Below, in pieces: positions 38,047 through 45,446 of a DNA stretch of 64,000 bases. This stretch comes from an uncultured Paracoccaceae bacterium (lineage in GTDB: Bacteria; Pseudomonadota; Alphaproteobacteria; Rhodobacterales; Rhodobacteraceae). The translations under genes and the position numbers were made by a program. Within the stretch, counting starts at the first letter, position 1. Every line of letters starts with the position of its first letter. The stretch lies in the NCBI GenBank assembly GCA_947493145.1, contig CANLPZ010000001.1, forward strand, positions 1,144,501 through 1,208,500, in the 5' to 3' direction. Under the pieces are notes generated by a model. That model searched no databases. It was not told the DNA's origin and saw nothing but the letters and a program-made list of their open reading frames with translations.

Positions 38047-40497
38047 TTATGCGCGCAGTCGTTCGTTTTGCGGATCCCAAAGCGGCTGATCTTCTTGCAC
38101 GATAGCTTGGAACATTTCACCATAGATGTTGATCTCAAGCGGTGTTCCCGGCTCAGTCAAATCGGCACGAACCATACCCAATGCGATTGATTTACCGGTG
38201 CGATACCCAAAACCGCCTGATGTGGTTTCACCAATGATTTCACCCTTGTACCAAAGTGTGGACATATAAGGCGCGTCTGCTTCTGCACCTTCAACGACTA
38301 AGGTAACAAACCCTTTCTTACGACCTTGTTGTTTTTCGGCCAACAACGCAGCTTTGCCCGGGAAATTTTCTGGTTTGTCGAGCTTTACAAAACGATCCAA
38401 ACCTCCTTCAAGCAAAGTATAGTCCGTGGAAAGATCACCCTTCCATGCGCGATACCCTTTTTCCAAACGCATACTATCGAGCGCATACATTCCGAACGGA
38501 ACGACGCCTGCATCTTTTAACGCATCCCATACCGCAGGGGCGTCATCAACGGTGCAATGGATTTCCCATCCCAATTCACCGGCAAAAGACACACGTGCCA
38601 ATGCACAGTCTTGACCTGCGACTTTGCCAGACATGCTGACAGTCAACCACGATGCATCCAGATCATGCCCTTCGGTCAACGGCGTCAAAATTTCACGCGC
38701 CTTTGGACCCGTAACCAACAAACATTCCATCGCTTTGGTGTTGTCAGTGATCGTGATGCCTTCGGGGGCTTGGCGGCGCAAAATTTCAATGTCGTGCCAT
38801 TGGGCGGACGCAGCCGTGATCAATCCAACTTCGTCTTCGGACCATGCCATGACTGACATTTCAGTCAAAATGCGACCACGGCTGTCCGCAAAATAGGCCA
38901 ATGAAATTCGCCCAGGCTGAGGTAAACGCGAGGCCGTGAGGCTGTCGATCCAAGACCGCGCGCCTTTGCCCGTGACATGGTAGCGCGAGAACCCTGAAAT
39001 CGGCAACATTCCACAATGGTCGCGAACAGCCTCACATTCCTCCTTGACCCGTTTGGCCCAAGGACCGTCACGCAACCAAGTTTGTGTCGCTACTTCGGAG
39101 GTATCATCGCCGTCTTTTGCGTACCAATTGGCACGTTCCCAACCATTAAAGACACCAAATTGCGCGCCCGCATCTTGCAGACGGCTGTGCAGCGTTGATC
39201 GTTTCTTGTCTCGCGCCGCAGGCCATTCGTGATGCGGGAAATGCATCGCATATTCGTGGCCGTAAACTTCCATAGCTTTTTGGTCACAATAATCTTGGTC
39301 AGTGTAATCGGTGTAACGACGCGGATCGACAGCCCACATATCCCATTCCGTTTCACCTTCGGTAATCCATTCGGCCAGAACCTTACCCGCGCCACCGGCT
39401 TGTGTAATCCCAAAGGTAAATACACATGCCTCATACGCATTCGGAACACCGGGCATCGGGCCGATCAACGGCAATCCATCGGGTGCATACGGTATCGGTC
39501 CATTAATGACGCGTCCAACGCCAGCGGTCCCCAGAATTGGAACACGCGCCATCGCGTCCTCTATATACCATTCCAAACGTTCCAAATCGTCAGGATAAAG
39601 CTGAAACGAAAAATCCTCCGGCATTGGGTCATCTGGTGTGACCCAATGTGCCTTACAGTTACGCTCGTAAGGTCCAAGATTTAGACCATTTTTGTCTTGG
39701 CGAAGGTAGTACGAGCTATCGACGTCTCTTAAAAGCGGGATCTTTTTACCGTTCTCTTTGGACCACGCGGCAAGTTCAGGAATTTCATCCGTTAAAAAAT
39801 ACTGGTGGCTCATTACCGTCATTGGGACAGTGCGCCCGCCATATGGTTTGAACCATTCACCAACCCGTTGTGCGTAATACCCCGCCGCGTTCACAACTTT
39901 TTCGCAACGAATGTCGCCCTTTTCTGTATGAACAACCCATTCGTTTCCGTCGCGCGAAACGCCTGTTGCAGGACAAAAACGTTCGATCCGAGCGCCCATT
40001 TCACGGGCGCCTTTGGCCAAGGCTTGGGTCAATTGAGCAGGGTCGATATCACCATCATCGGGATCGTAAAGCCCGCCCACCAAATCATGCGTTTCCATAA
40101 ACGGGTAGCGATCTTTCATGTCACTTATCGACATCATTTCCAGATCCATACCTTGGTATTGCCCCATCGATTTTGCACGCTCGAATTCCTGCATCCGCTC
40201 TTGGGTATGCGCCAAGCGCACAGAACCTGTTACGTGATAGTTCATAGGATAATCGACTTCATCCGCTAGACGGGAATACAAATCTAACGAATACCGCTGC
40301 ATGTTCATCACGGCCCACGACGTACTGAACGATGGGCAGTTTCCGGCCGCATGCCACGTAGACCCCGCAGTAAGTTCGTTCTTTTCCAAAAGAACGCAAT
40401 CAGTCCAACCCGCTTTGGCCAAATGGTACAAACCTGAAACGCCGATGGCTCCACCACCGATAATGACAACTCTCGCTGTTGTTGGAAATTCTGACAT
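38047..40497 (-). CDS. Dimethylglycine/sarcosine dehydrogenase-like flavoprotein with GcvT domain (paralogue 2)
   Basis: 816 residues from ATG 40497 after GGGAG. Same architecture as the gene at 33099: VVIIGGGAIGVSGLYHLAKA, covalent-FAD motif TAGSTWHAAGN (His49 again), and a C-terminal GcvT-like half (GELGWEIHCTVDDAP, EKGYRAWKGDLSTDYT). The pair is clearly paralogous but diverged (for example HAAGL versus HAAGN), so they may serve successive or different N-methyl substrates. It follows the XRE-cupin regulator by 58 nt. Confidence 0.9.
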   Translation of the reverse strand: MSEFPTTARVVIIGGGAIGVSGLYHLAKAGWTDCVLLEKNELTAGSTWHAAGNCPSFSTSWAVMNMQRYSLDLYSRLADEVDYPMNYHVTGSVRLAHTQERMQEFERAKSMGQYQGMDLEMMSISDMKDRYPFMETHDLVGGLYDPDDGDIDPAQLTQALAKGAREMGARIERFCPATGVSRDGNEWVVHTEKGDIRCEKVVNAAGYYAQRVGEWFKPYGGRTVPMTVMSHQYFLTDEIPELAAWSKENGKKIPLLRDVDSSYYLRQDKNGLNLGPYERNCKAHWVTPDDPMPEDFSFQLYPDDLERLEWYIEDAMARVPILGTAGVGRVINGPIPYAPDGLPLIGPMPGVPNAYEACVFTFGITQAGGAGKVLAEWITEGETEWDMWAVDPRRYTDYTDQDYCDQKAMEVYGHEYAMHFPHHEWPAARDKKRSTLHSRLQDAGAQFGVFNGWERANWYAKDGDDTSEVATQTWLRDGPWAKRVKEECEAVRDHCGMLPISGFSRYHVTGKGARSWIDSLTASRLPQPGRISLAYFADSRGRILTEMSVMAWSEDEVGLITAASAQWHDIEILRRQAPEGITITDNTKAMECLLVTGPKAREILTPLTEGHDLDASWLTVSMSGKVAGQDCALARVSFAGELGWEIHCTVDDAPAVWDALKDAGVVPFGMYALDSMRLEKGYRAWKGDLSTDYTLLEGGLDRFVKLDKPENFPGKAALLAEKQQGRKKGFVTLVVEGAEADAPYMSTLWYKGEIIGETTSGGFGYRTGKSIALGMVRADLTEPGTPLEINIYGEMFQAIVQEDQPLWDPQNERLRA

Positions 40498-40555
40498 TTG
40501 ATTGCTCCCTTGGGCGTCGCCCGATTGGTTAGATTGGCCTTCGCATGATGTTGAG

Positions 40556-41128
40556 TTAATAAATTGGGGGTGCGATGACCCAAATTGCGACACATGGCGT
40601 GTCCGACGCATTTCGCCAGCGATGAGGTTCGCCGCGAATTCGAAAACTGTCGCCGGCCCTTAATTCAAATGCCTGCTCCCCGATCCACATTTCCAAGGAC
40701 CCCGATACGATATATCCAACCTCTTGGGTCGGCCGCGTTATGAACTCTTTTTGAGTTACACCAGGTTCAAAGGTGGAATGAACCATTTCAAAATCATCGG
40801 TCAGGTCTGGTGACAGCAACTCTTCGACCAACCCCGTTTCGCGCGATCCAATCGGTCGACGCGCGCCGTTTCGAACGACGTATCCCTGCTCTTCAATTGG
40901 TGAGGAGCCAGAGTGAAACAGGCTTGAAACTGATACATCCAAGAGCTTTGCAATTGCGCGAAGATCGTTAATTGACGGTTCGGATTTGTCGCGTTCAATT
41001 TGCGATACCCAACCAACAGAACGGTTAAGCTCTTGCGCCATGTCGGCCAAAGTCAATCCACGTGCTTTTCGTAAAGCACGCAAATCTGCACCCAAAGTAT
41101 GGCCGTCAGTTTTTATATTCTCGTACAT
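40556..41128 (-). CDS. XRE-family regulator with C-terminal cupin domain
   Basis: 190 residues. HTH_3 domain at about 13-68 (LRALRKARGLTLADMAQELN, VGWVSQIERDKSEPSIND) and a cupin_2 ligand domain at about 110-185 (EVGYIVSGSLEMWIGEQAFE, GEPHRWRNASDTPCVAIWVI). HTH-cupin regulators such as PuuR-like proteins sense small catabolites. First gene of the methylamine-type cluster; two identical-architecture operators lie just upstream, so autoregulation is likely. Confidence 0.92.
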   Translation of the reverse strand: MYENIKTDGHTLGADLRALRKARGLTLADMAQELNRSVGWVSQIERDKSEPSINDLRAIAKLLDVSVSSLFHSGSSPIEEQGYVVRNGARRPIGSRETGLVEELLSPDLTDDFEMVHSTFEPGVTQKEFITRPTQEVGYIVSGSLEMWIGEQAFELRAGDSFRIRGEPHRWRNASDTPCVAIWVIAPPIY

Positions 41129-41145
41129 TTCGACGCGAACTCGCT

Positions 41146-41172
41146 GGTGAAAAAAGGTATCATTTTTTCACC
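41146..41172. promoter_or_regulatory. Inverted-repeat operator 1 (proximal) of the XRE-cupin gene
   Basis: Perfect arms GGTGAAAAAA and TTTTTTCACC separated by 7 nt (GTGAAAAAA-N7-TTTTTTCAC core at 41147-41171). It ends 18 bp before the XRE-cupin start codon. Confidence 0.75.
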
Positions 41173-41185
41173 ATGCATGAGTCGC

Positions 41186-41210
41186 GTGAAATTTCAAACT
41201 ATTTTTTCAC
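41186..41210. promoter_or_regulatory. Inverted-repeat operator 2 (distal) of the XRE-cupin gene
   Basis: GTGAAATTT-N7-TTTTTTCAC, the same half-site spacing as operator 1 and centred 39 bp from it. It overlaps the last codons and stop of the upstream fRMsr gene. Confidence 0.72.
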
Positions 41211-41665
41211 GAAACTGCATGCGCGAAAACGTCCTCCAGCAACGCTTTCAATTGCTCTGCATCGTTTTGCGTGAAGGCCGCTGGCTTATCGCTGTCAATG
41301 TCAAAAACGCCAAGCAAATCACCAGCTTTATTCATGACTGGAAGCACCAATTCTGATTGCGTCGAAGTCGCGCATGCGATGTGTCCGTCGAACGCATTCA
41401 CATCGTCAACCAACTGTGTTTCCAGTGTTCGAGCCGCCGCGCCGCAAACACCGCGAGAAAACGGAATAACCAAACATCCATGCCCACCTTGGTAGGGACC
41501 GATTTTCAAGGTGTCATTGCCGACATTTCGATAAAATCCAGTCCAATCAAACCGGTCGTCCGAATTATGGACCTCACACGTAACCGTCGCCATCAGTGAA
41601 ATCGCGTCGGTTTCACCGTCGGTTAATGCCAAAACGGTTTTACGAAGTTCGTCGTAATTCATCAT
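41207..41665 (-). CDS. msrC: Free methionine-(R)-sulfoxide reductase, GAF domain
   Basis: 152 residues from ATG 41665 (AGGA upstream; ATG 41662 also possible). GAF fold with the three catalytic cysteines Cys64, Cys74 and Cys98, whose spacing of 10 and 24 residues equals that of E. coli fRMsr (Cys84/94/118). Motifs: IGPYQGGHGCLVIPFSRGVCG and GHIACATSTQSELVLPV. It repairs free methionine-R-sulfoxide. It is immediately upstream of the XRE-cupin gene and divergent from the RbaV-like gene. Confidence 0.92.
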   Translation of the reverse strand: MMNYDELRKTVLALTDGETDAISLMATVTCEVHNSDDRFDWTGFYRNVGNDTLKIGPYQGGHGCLVIPFSRGVCGAAARTLETQLVDDVNAFDGHIACATSTQSELVLPVMNKAGDLLGVFDIDSDKPAAFTQNDAEQLKALLEDVFAHAVS

Positions 41666-41764
41666 AGGGTTCCTAAAATTCTCAATAATTTTCGGCACGA
41701 CGCTCACCCTTTGGTAAGACCTACCGATTAGCACAAATGAACATGTGCAAAATTTGAGGGCAAG

Positions 41765-42091
41765 ATGGAACTAATTTCTCGGGATCATGGGGCGGCTTGT
41801 GTCGTAACTGTCGACGGAACGCGGATCGACGCATCCGTCGCCATCCAGTTCAAGGACCAAATGAAAGAAATCGCCGAAACGGGTCAGGAGCGCGTCATAC
41901 TGGACTTATCAAATGTCGAATTTATCGACTCCAGCGGGTTGGGCGCAGTTGTGGCCACAATGAAACTGATGGGCAAAGACCGGAAACTCGATTTAGCCGG
42001 ACTAACCCCTATGGTCGAAAAAGTTTTCAAACTGACGCGAATGGACAGTGTCTTTAACATCTTTCCCGACATGGCGACGGCGAATGTTTAA
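41765..42091 (+). CDS. rbaV: STAS-domain anti-sigma factor antagonist, RbaV/RsbV-like
   Basis: 108 residues, single STAS domain. The phosphorylation motif DSSGLG is at residues 55-60 (NVEFIDSSGLGAVVATM). Partner-switching pairs of this kind act on a regulator by sequestration. In Rhodobacter capsulatus RbaV and RbaW affect gene-transfer-agent production, motility and stationary-phase survival. Stop and next start share a base (TAATG). Naming by analogy with RbaV. Confidence 0.82.
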   Translation: MELISRDHGAACVVTVDGTRIDASVAIQFKDQMKEIAETGQERVILDLSNVEFIDSSGLGAVVATMKLMGKDRKLDLAGLTPMVEKVFKLTRMDSVFNIFPDMATANV

Positions 42092-42558
42092 TGACGAAAA
42101 CGGTCAGCTCTGAAACAACGATAGCCACTGAACTGAGCATAGAATTCGAAAGCGATCCAAAATTGGTTGCTGGCGCTTTGGGACAAATCATTGATGGATT
42201 GTCTGAATTGGATATGTCCGCCGACCAAAGCGGGGCGTTGGAACTGGTGTTAGCTGAAGTCGTAAACAATGTAATAGAACACGCTTATTCCGAAGAAGCA
42301 GGCCACCCAGTGGCGATAGATGTTCGAGGCGCGCCAAACCGCCTAAGTTGTCGCGTCACGGATGCGGGCAAAGCAATGCCGACGGAAAGGCTGCCAAAAG
42401 GCGTTTTGCATGATTTGAACGTGGAATTGGATGAACTTCCAGAAGGTGGATTCGGGTGGTTTTTGATCGGCGAACTCACCGAAAACATTCGGTACAAACG
42501 CATCGATGGCAAAAACCACCTAAGTTTTTCAATGTCTCTTGAGAAACAATCGTTTTAA
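42091..42558 (+). CDS. rbaW: Serine kinase anti-sigma factor, RbaW/RsbW-like
   Basis: 155 residues, HATPase_c fold. N box ELVLAEVVNNVIEHAY, G1 box RVTDAGKAMP and GGFGWFLIGEL at the G2 position. It should phosphorylate the STAS partner encoded just upstream with a 1-nt overlap. No PP2C phosphatase (RbaY-like) gene is nearby, so that component would be elsewhere. Homologue naming as for the partner. Confidence 0.82.
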   Translation: MTKTVSSETTIATELSIEFESDPKLVAGALGQIIDGLSELDMSADQSGALELVLAEVVNNVIEHAYSEEAGHPVAIDVRGAPNRLSCRVTDAGKAMPTERLPKGVLHDLNVELDELPEGGFGWFLIGELTENIRYKRIDGKNHLSFSMSLEKQSF

Positions 42559-42559
42559 T

Positions 42560-42589
42560 TTCGATTAAATAGGCAGCCTTCAGTATAAA
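42560..42589 (+). promoter_or_regulatory. Candidate promoter of the small RNA
   Basis: TTCGAT at 42560-42565, 18-nt spacer, TATAAA at 42584-42589, located in the first bases after the rbaW stop. Confidence 0.35.
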
Positions 42590-42595
42590 TCACAC

Positions 42596-42751
42596 TTCCG
42601 CCACATTTCGCCCCTTATGCCGCCAAATTCAGTTGAGATTTTAAGGCATAGCTTTACAGCTATCCTCGGCGGGGCGTTTACAGCCCCCACCCAGTGCGTT
42701 CCGTCGAGGAACTCAAACTCTCTGATAATTCCAAACGTGTTTTACGTTTTT
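42596..42751 (+). ncRNA. Candidate structured small RNA between rbaW and hspQ
   Basis: No open frame is plausible in this 209-nt convergent gap. Four successive hairpins: ATAGCT-TTAC-AGCTAT (42648-42663), GGGGC-GTTTACA-GCCCC (42671-42687), GTTCC-GTCGA-GGAAC (42698-42712) and AAACGT-GTTTT-ACGTTTTT (42733-42751). The last is a terminator with a T-run. The first two loops share TTTAC. A sigma-70-like promoter can be placed at 42560-42589. It could simply be an extended 3' UTR of rbaW. Confidence 0.45.
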
Positions 42752-42767
42752 CAAACTGCTACGCAGG

Positions 42768-43094
42768 TCAGTTAAGCTGAAAATCCAACGGATAAGACCC
42801 ATCAGTGAACGGTCCAAATAAGTCAGGCAAATCTGGGTGTGTGATCGGTTCGCCCGAATAATCTGCAATCAAGTTCTGTTCGGACACATACGCCACGTAG
42901 TGGCTTTCGTTGTTTTCGGCGAGCAGATGATAAAACGGTTGGTCCTTTGACGGGCGCGCATCCTTTGGAATCGCTGCGTACCATTCTTCGGAATTTGAAA
43001 ATTCTGCATCCACATCAAAAACCACACCCCGAAACGGATGTTTCCGGTGACGGACAACCTGTCCTAAATGGTATTTGGCGCGTGTTTTTATCAT
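42768..43094 (-). CDS. hspQ: Heat shock protein HspQ
   Basis: 108 residues. AKYHLGQVVRHRKHPFRGVV opens the YccV-like fold, followed by WYAAIPKDARPSKDQPFYHL and the conserved end YVSEQNLIADYSGEPITHPD. In E. coli it binds hemimethylated DNA and modulates Lon substrate choice. Divergent from an AEC transporter across an 11-bp inverted repeat. Confidence 0.92.
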   Translation of the reverse strand: MIKTRAKYHLGQVVRHRKHPFRGVVFDVDAEFSNSEEWYAAIPKDARPSKDQPFYHLLAENNESHYVAYVSEQNLIADYSGEPITHPDLPDLFGPFTDGSYPLDFQLN

Positions 43095-43122
43095 GTCTTG
43101 TCAGCTCTTAATCTGTTTTACT

Positions 43123-43151
43123 TAATAATTGGAACCAAAGTCCAATTATTA
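43123..43151. promoter_or_regulatory. 29-bp inverted repeat between hspQ and AEC transporter
   Basis: Perfect arms TAATAATTGGA and TCCAATTATTA with spacer ACCAAAG. It lies in the 87-nt divergent promoter region, 29 bp from hspQ and 31 bp from the transporter, and is a likely operator for one or both. Confidence 0.6.
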
Positions 43152-43181
43152 GGCTTCATTTTTTGGAAACAGTTTGTTGTG

Positions 43182-44060
43182 ATGCTCGTCTTAACGGTCC
43201 TTGAAATTACTGCGCCTGTGTTTCTGTTGGCGCTCATCGGCTTTATTTGGGTCAAATTGGGCTTCGAATACCGCATGGAATTTGTCACGCGGTTTGCCAT
43301 GTCGATTTCTGTACCTGCTTTGATTTTCACGGCTTTGATGCAAACGGAAATCAATCCTTCGGCACTGACGACGCTCTCGATTGCGGCTGCGGCGGCATAT
43401 TTGGCGCTAACCGTGGTTATGTTTGTCGCATGTAAATTACTGAGTTTAGACATACGAACATTTTTGGCCCCGTTGATAATGGGAAACACGGGGAATATCG
43501 GGCTGCCTCTTGCACTTTTTGCATTTGGCGAAACAGGTTTGGCCTACGCCATCGTCATATTTGCGGTTATGGCAATCTATTCGTTTACCTTTGGGATTTG
43601 GGTCGTATCAGGGGGCGGGTCTTTTAAAACACTGATCCAAGAACCTTTGGTTGGCGCAACGTTGCTCGGAGCCGTTTTTCTGTGGAACGGATGGACGACC
43701 CCAGTATTTTTAACGAATGCATTGGAGTTGGTTGGACAAATGGCCATTCCAATGATGTTGATTACCTTGGGTGTTGCTGTCGCACGCATATCGCCCAAAA
43801 GCCTGAACAAGGCAATTTGGGTTTCCATCGTACGGGTTTCGATCTGCGTTGCAATTGGCGTCGCGATTGGGCGTCTCTTTGGTCTCGATCCAATTGCTTT
43901 TGGGGTTCTGACAGTTCAAGTGTCCACACCCGTCGCTGTAACATCATATCTGATTGCAGAAAAATACGGCGCCGATTCTGACAGTGTTGCTGGATTGGTC
44001 GTTGTCTCGACACTCATGGCAATGATCACAATTCCGCTTACCCTTGCATTTGTGGTCTGA
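43182..44060 (+). CDS. AEC (auxin efflux carrier) family transporter
   Basis: 292 residues from ATG 43182; the open frame extends to 43068, but that part overlaps hspQ and the inverted repeat. About ten membrane segments and the AEC pattern FLAPLIMGNTGNIGLPLALF. AEC transporters carry malonate, lactate, auxin or related acids; the substrate is unknown. A proline-containing segment, TVQVSTPVAVTSYLIAEKYG, ends the second repeat, as in the family. Confidence 0.85.
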   Translation: MLVLTVLEITAPVFLLALIGFIWVKLGFEYRMEFVTRFAMSISVPALIFTALMQTEINPSALTTLSIAAAAAYLALTVVMFVACKLLSLDIRTFLAPLIMGNTGNIGLPLALFAFGETGLAYAIVIFAVMAIYSFTFGIWVVSGGGSFKTLIQEPLVGATLLGAVFLWNGWTTPVFLTNALELVGQMAIPMMLITLGVAVARISPKSLNKAIWVSIVRVSICVAIGVAIGRLFGLDPIAFGVLTVQVSTPVAVTSYLIAEKYGADSDSVAGLVVVSTLMAMITIPLTLAFVV

Positions 44061-44135
44061 TTACCGGTTTATCCCCGTTCACAGCCGTACAAAATTAAGC
44101 TAATGTTAGAAAAACAAATAAAGCGAGAGGCAATC

Positions 44136-44720
44136 ATGAGCAGACCCCTTCGCGCACTTACATTGCTGTTACTTCTTGCCGCCTGTGGGAACCCCAACTT
44201 TAAGGCCCCACGGAATTTGGACAATGCATGCAGCATCGTAAAACAGCGCCCAAGTTATTTGAACGCGTTCAAAAAAACTGAACGCAAATATGGTGTTCCT
44301 GTCGCTGTGCAAATGGCGATGATCTATCAAGAAAGCAAATTCATTGGCAACAATCGCACGCCGCACCAATACAAATTGGGTGTGATACCGGTTGGGCGTC
44401 AAAGTTCTGCCTTTGGGTATTCGCAAGCGCTGGATGCAACGTGGAAAGAATACCGTCGCAAAACTGGAAAGCTGCGCGCGCGTCGCGATGACATCGACGA
44501 CGCAACAGATTTTATGGGTTGGTATATGATCCAAACGCGCGATGAATTGGGCATCCCATTGAACAACGCACGCAACCAATATTTAGCATATCACGATGGT
44601 CGGACTGGTTTTCGCCGTGGAACGTATAAATCCAAACCGTGGTTGATCCGCATCGCAGGCGAGGTCGGTGACCGCGCCGTGATGTATGATGCGCAATTGC
44701 GGTCATGTCGGAAAATTTAG
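44136..44720 (+). CDS. Lipoprotein with SLT-type transglycosylase domain
   Basis: 194 residues from ATG 44136 after AGAGG. Lipobox LLAAC, acylated Cys17. The transglycosylase-like domain has AMIYQESKFIGNN with the catalytic glutamate, FGYSQALDATWKEYRRKTG and AYHDGRTGFRRGTYKSKPWL. Probably acts on peptidoglycan at the outer membrane. Its terminator reads into the end of convergent lolA. Confidence 0.88.
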   Translation: MSRPLRALTLLLLLAACGNPNFKAPRNLDNACSIVKQRPSYLNAFKKTERKYGVPVAVQMAMIYQESKFIGNNRTPHQYKLGVIPVGRQSSAFGYSQALDATWKEYRRKTGKLRARRDDIDDATDFMGWYMIQTRDELGIPLNNARNQYLAYHDGRTGFRRGTYKSKPWLIRIAGEVGDRAVMYDAQLRSCRKI

Positions 44721-44730
44721 ACTGAAACTT

Positions 44731-44754
44731 TGGGGCCTATTGGCCCCATTTTTT
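44731..44754 (+). terminator. Terminator of the SLT lipoprotein gene, overlapping the lolA stop
   Basis: TGGGGCC-TATT-GGCCCCA stem followed by six T, 11 nt after the stop. The hairpin and T-run encode the last residues (KKWGQ and stop) of lolA on the other strand. Confidence 0.88.
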
Positions 44755-45333
44755 CATCTCATTTGAAATGTTGAATTTGATGTCGCCGATCCGACCGCCT
44801 TTGGATAATTCGCCAAGAATGACGGTCGTCTGACTGCCGCCATTGTCCGTCACAACCCATTGACGCAACTCAACTGGGTTTGATGTAAACACCAAATCAA
44901 TGTGACCGTATTCTGGATTTTCAGGGTCTTGTGCGCGTACAGTTGTCGTTGTGCCATCAGAACTGTGACCCGTAACCATTTTCGCGCGGTTCAGATTTAC
45001 ATTTCGTTCCAGAATAATTTTTAGCGGCGTTTGATTTAACGGAAATCGGTCCGGCCCTGTGTTGCTTTTGGGGTCAAAGACCGCAACTTGACCACCGCCA
45101 GCCATCACCAGTGATTTTTCGGGCGGATTATATTCGAAACGAATGCGTCCCGGACGTTTGATGAACACCTGCCCAGTGGACAAAGTCCCATCACCATTGA
45201 TTTGAGTGAAATCAGCCGTCGCTGTTTGCAACCCATTTAAATAATTGGAAATCGCACTGAGCGACAATTTTTCGGCCGCTGCTGGCATCGCTAAAACGGC
45301 AAAGGCCGCACCAAGAAATACACGTCTAATCAT
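44737..45333 (-). CDS. lolA: Outer-membrane lipoprotein carrier protein LolA
   Basis: 198 residues. Signal peptide MIRRVFLGAAFAVLAMPAAA, then the beta-half-barrel with TADFTQINGDGTLSTGQVFI, RPGRIRFEYNPPEKSLVMA and HIDLVFTSNPVELRQWVVTD. It shuttles lipoproteins across the periplasm. It follows ftsK on the same strand, a standard Rhodobacteraceae order. Confidence 0.93.
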   Translation of the reverse strand: MIRRVFLGAAFAVLAMPAAAEKLSLSAISNYLNGLQTATADFTQINGDGTLSTGQVFIKRPGRIRFEYNPPEKSLVMAGGGQVAVFDPKSNTGPDRFPLNQTPLKIILERNVNLNRAKMVTGHSSDGTTTTVRAQDPENPEYGHIDLVFTSNPVELRQWVVTDNGGSQTTVILGELSKGGRIGDIKFNISNEMKKWGQ

Positions 45334-45404
45334 AAAACCTACCTAATCTGCTTGCAGGGTCATTGCACCCCGTCTTGTTCAGAAATTTAGGTATTGAGGC
45401 GTTG

Positions 45405-45436
45405 ATAGGCGATAACATGACCATGCTATCGCCTAT
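45405..45436. repeat. Extended hairpin between ftsK and lolA
   Basis: ATAGGCGATA and TATCGCCTAT arms (perfect, 10 bp) with inner CATG/CATG arms around AC, giving up to 14 paired bases with one A-C mismatch over 32 nt. No T-run on either strand, so it is not an ordinary terminator. Confidence 0.6.
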
Positions 45437-45446
45437 TCCGTTGGGT

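Noticed and set aside
42559..42767. Possible tRNA or tmRNA in the rbaW-hspQ gap
   Set aside because: The hairpins do not fold into a cloverleaf, and no T-loop consensus or CCA end is seen; kept only as a candidate small RNA.
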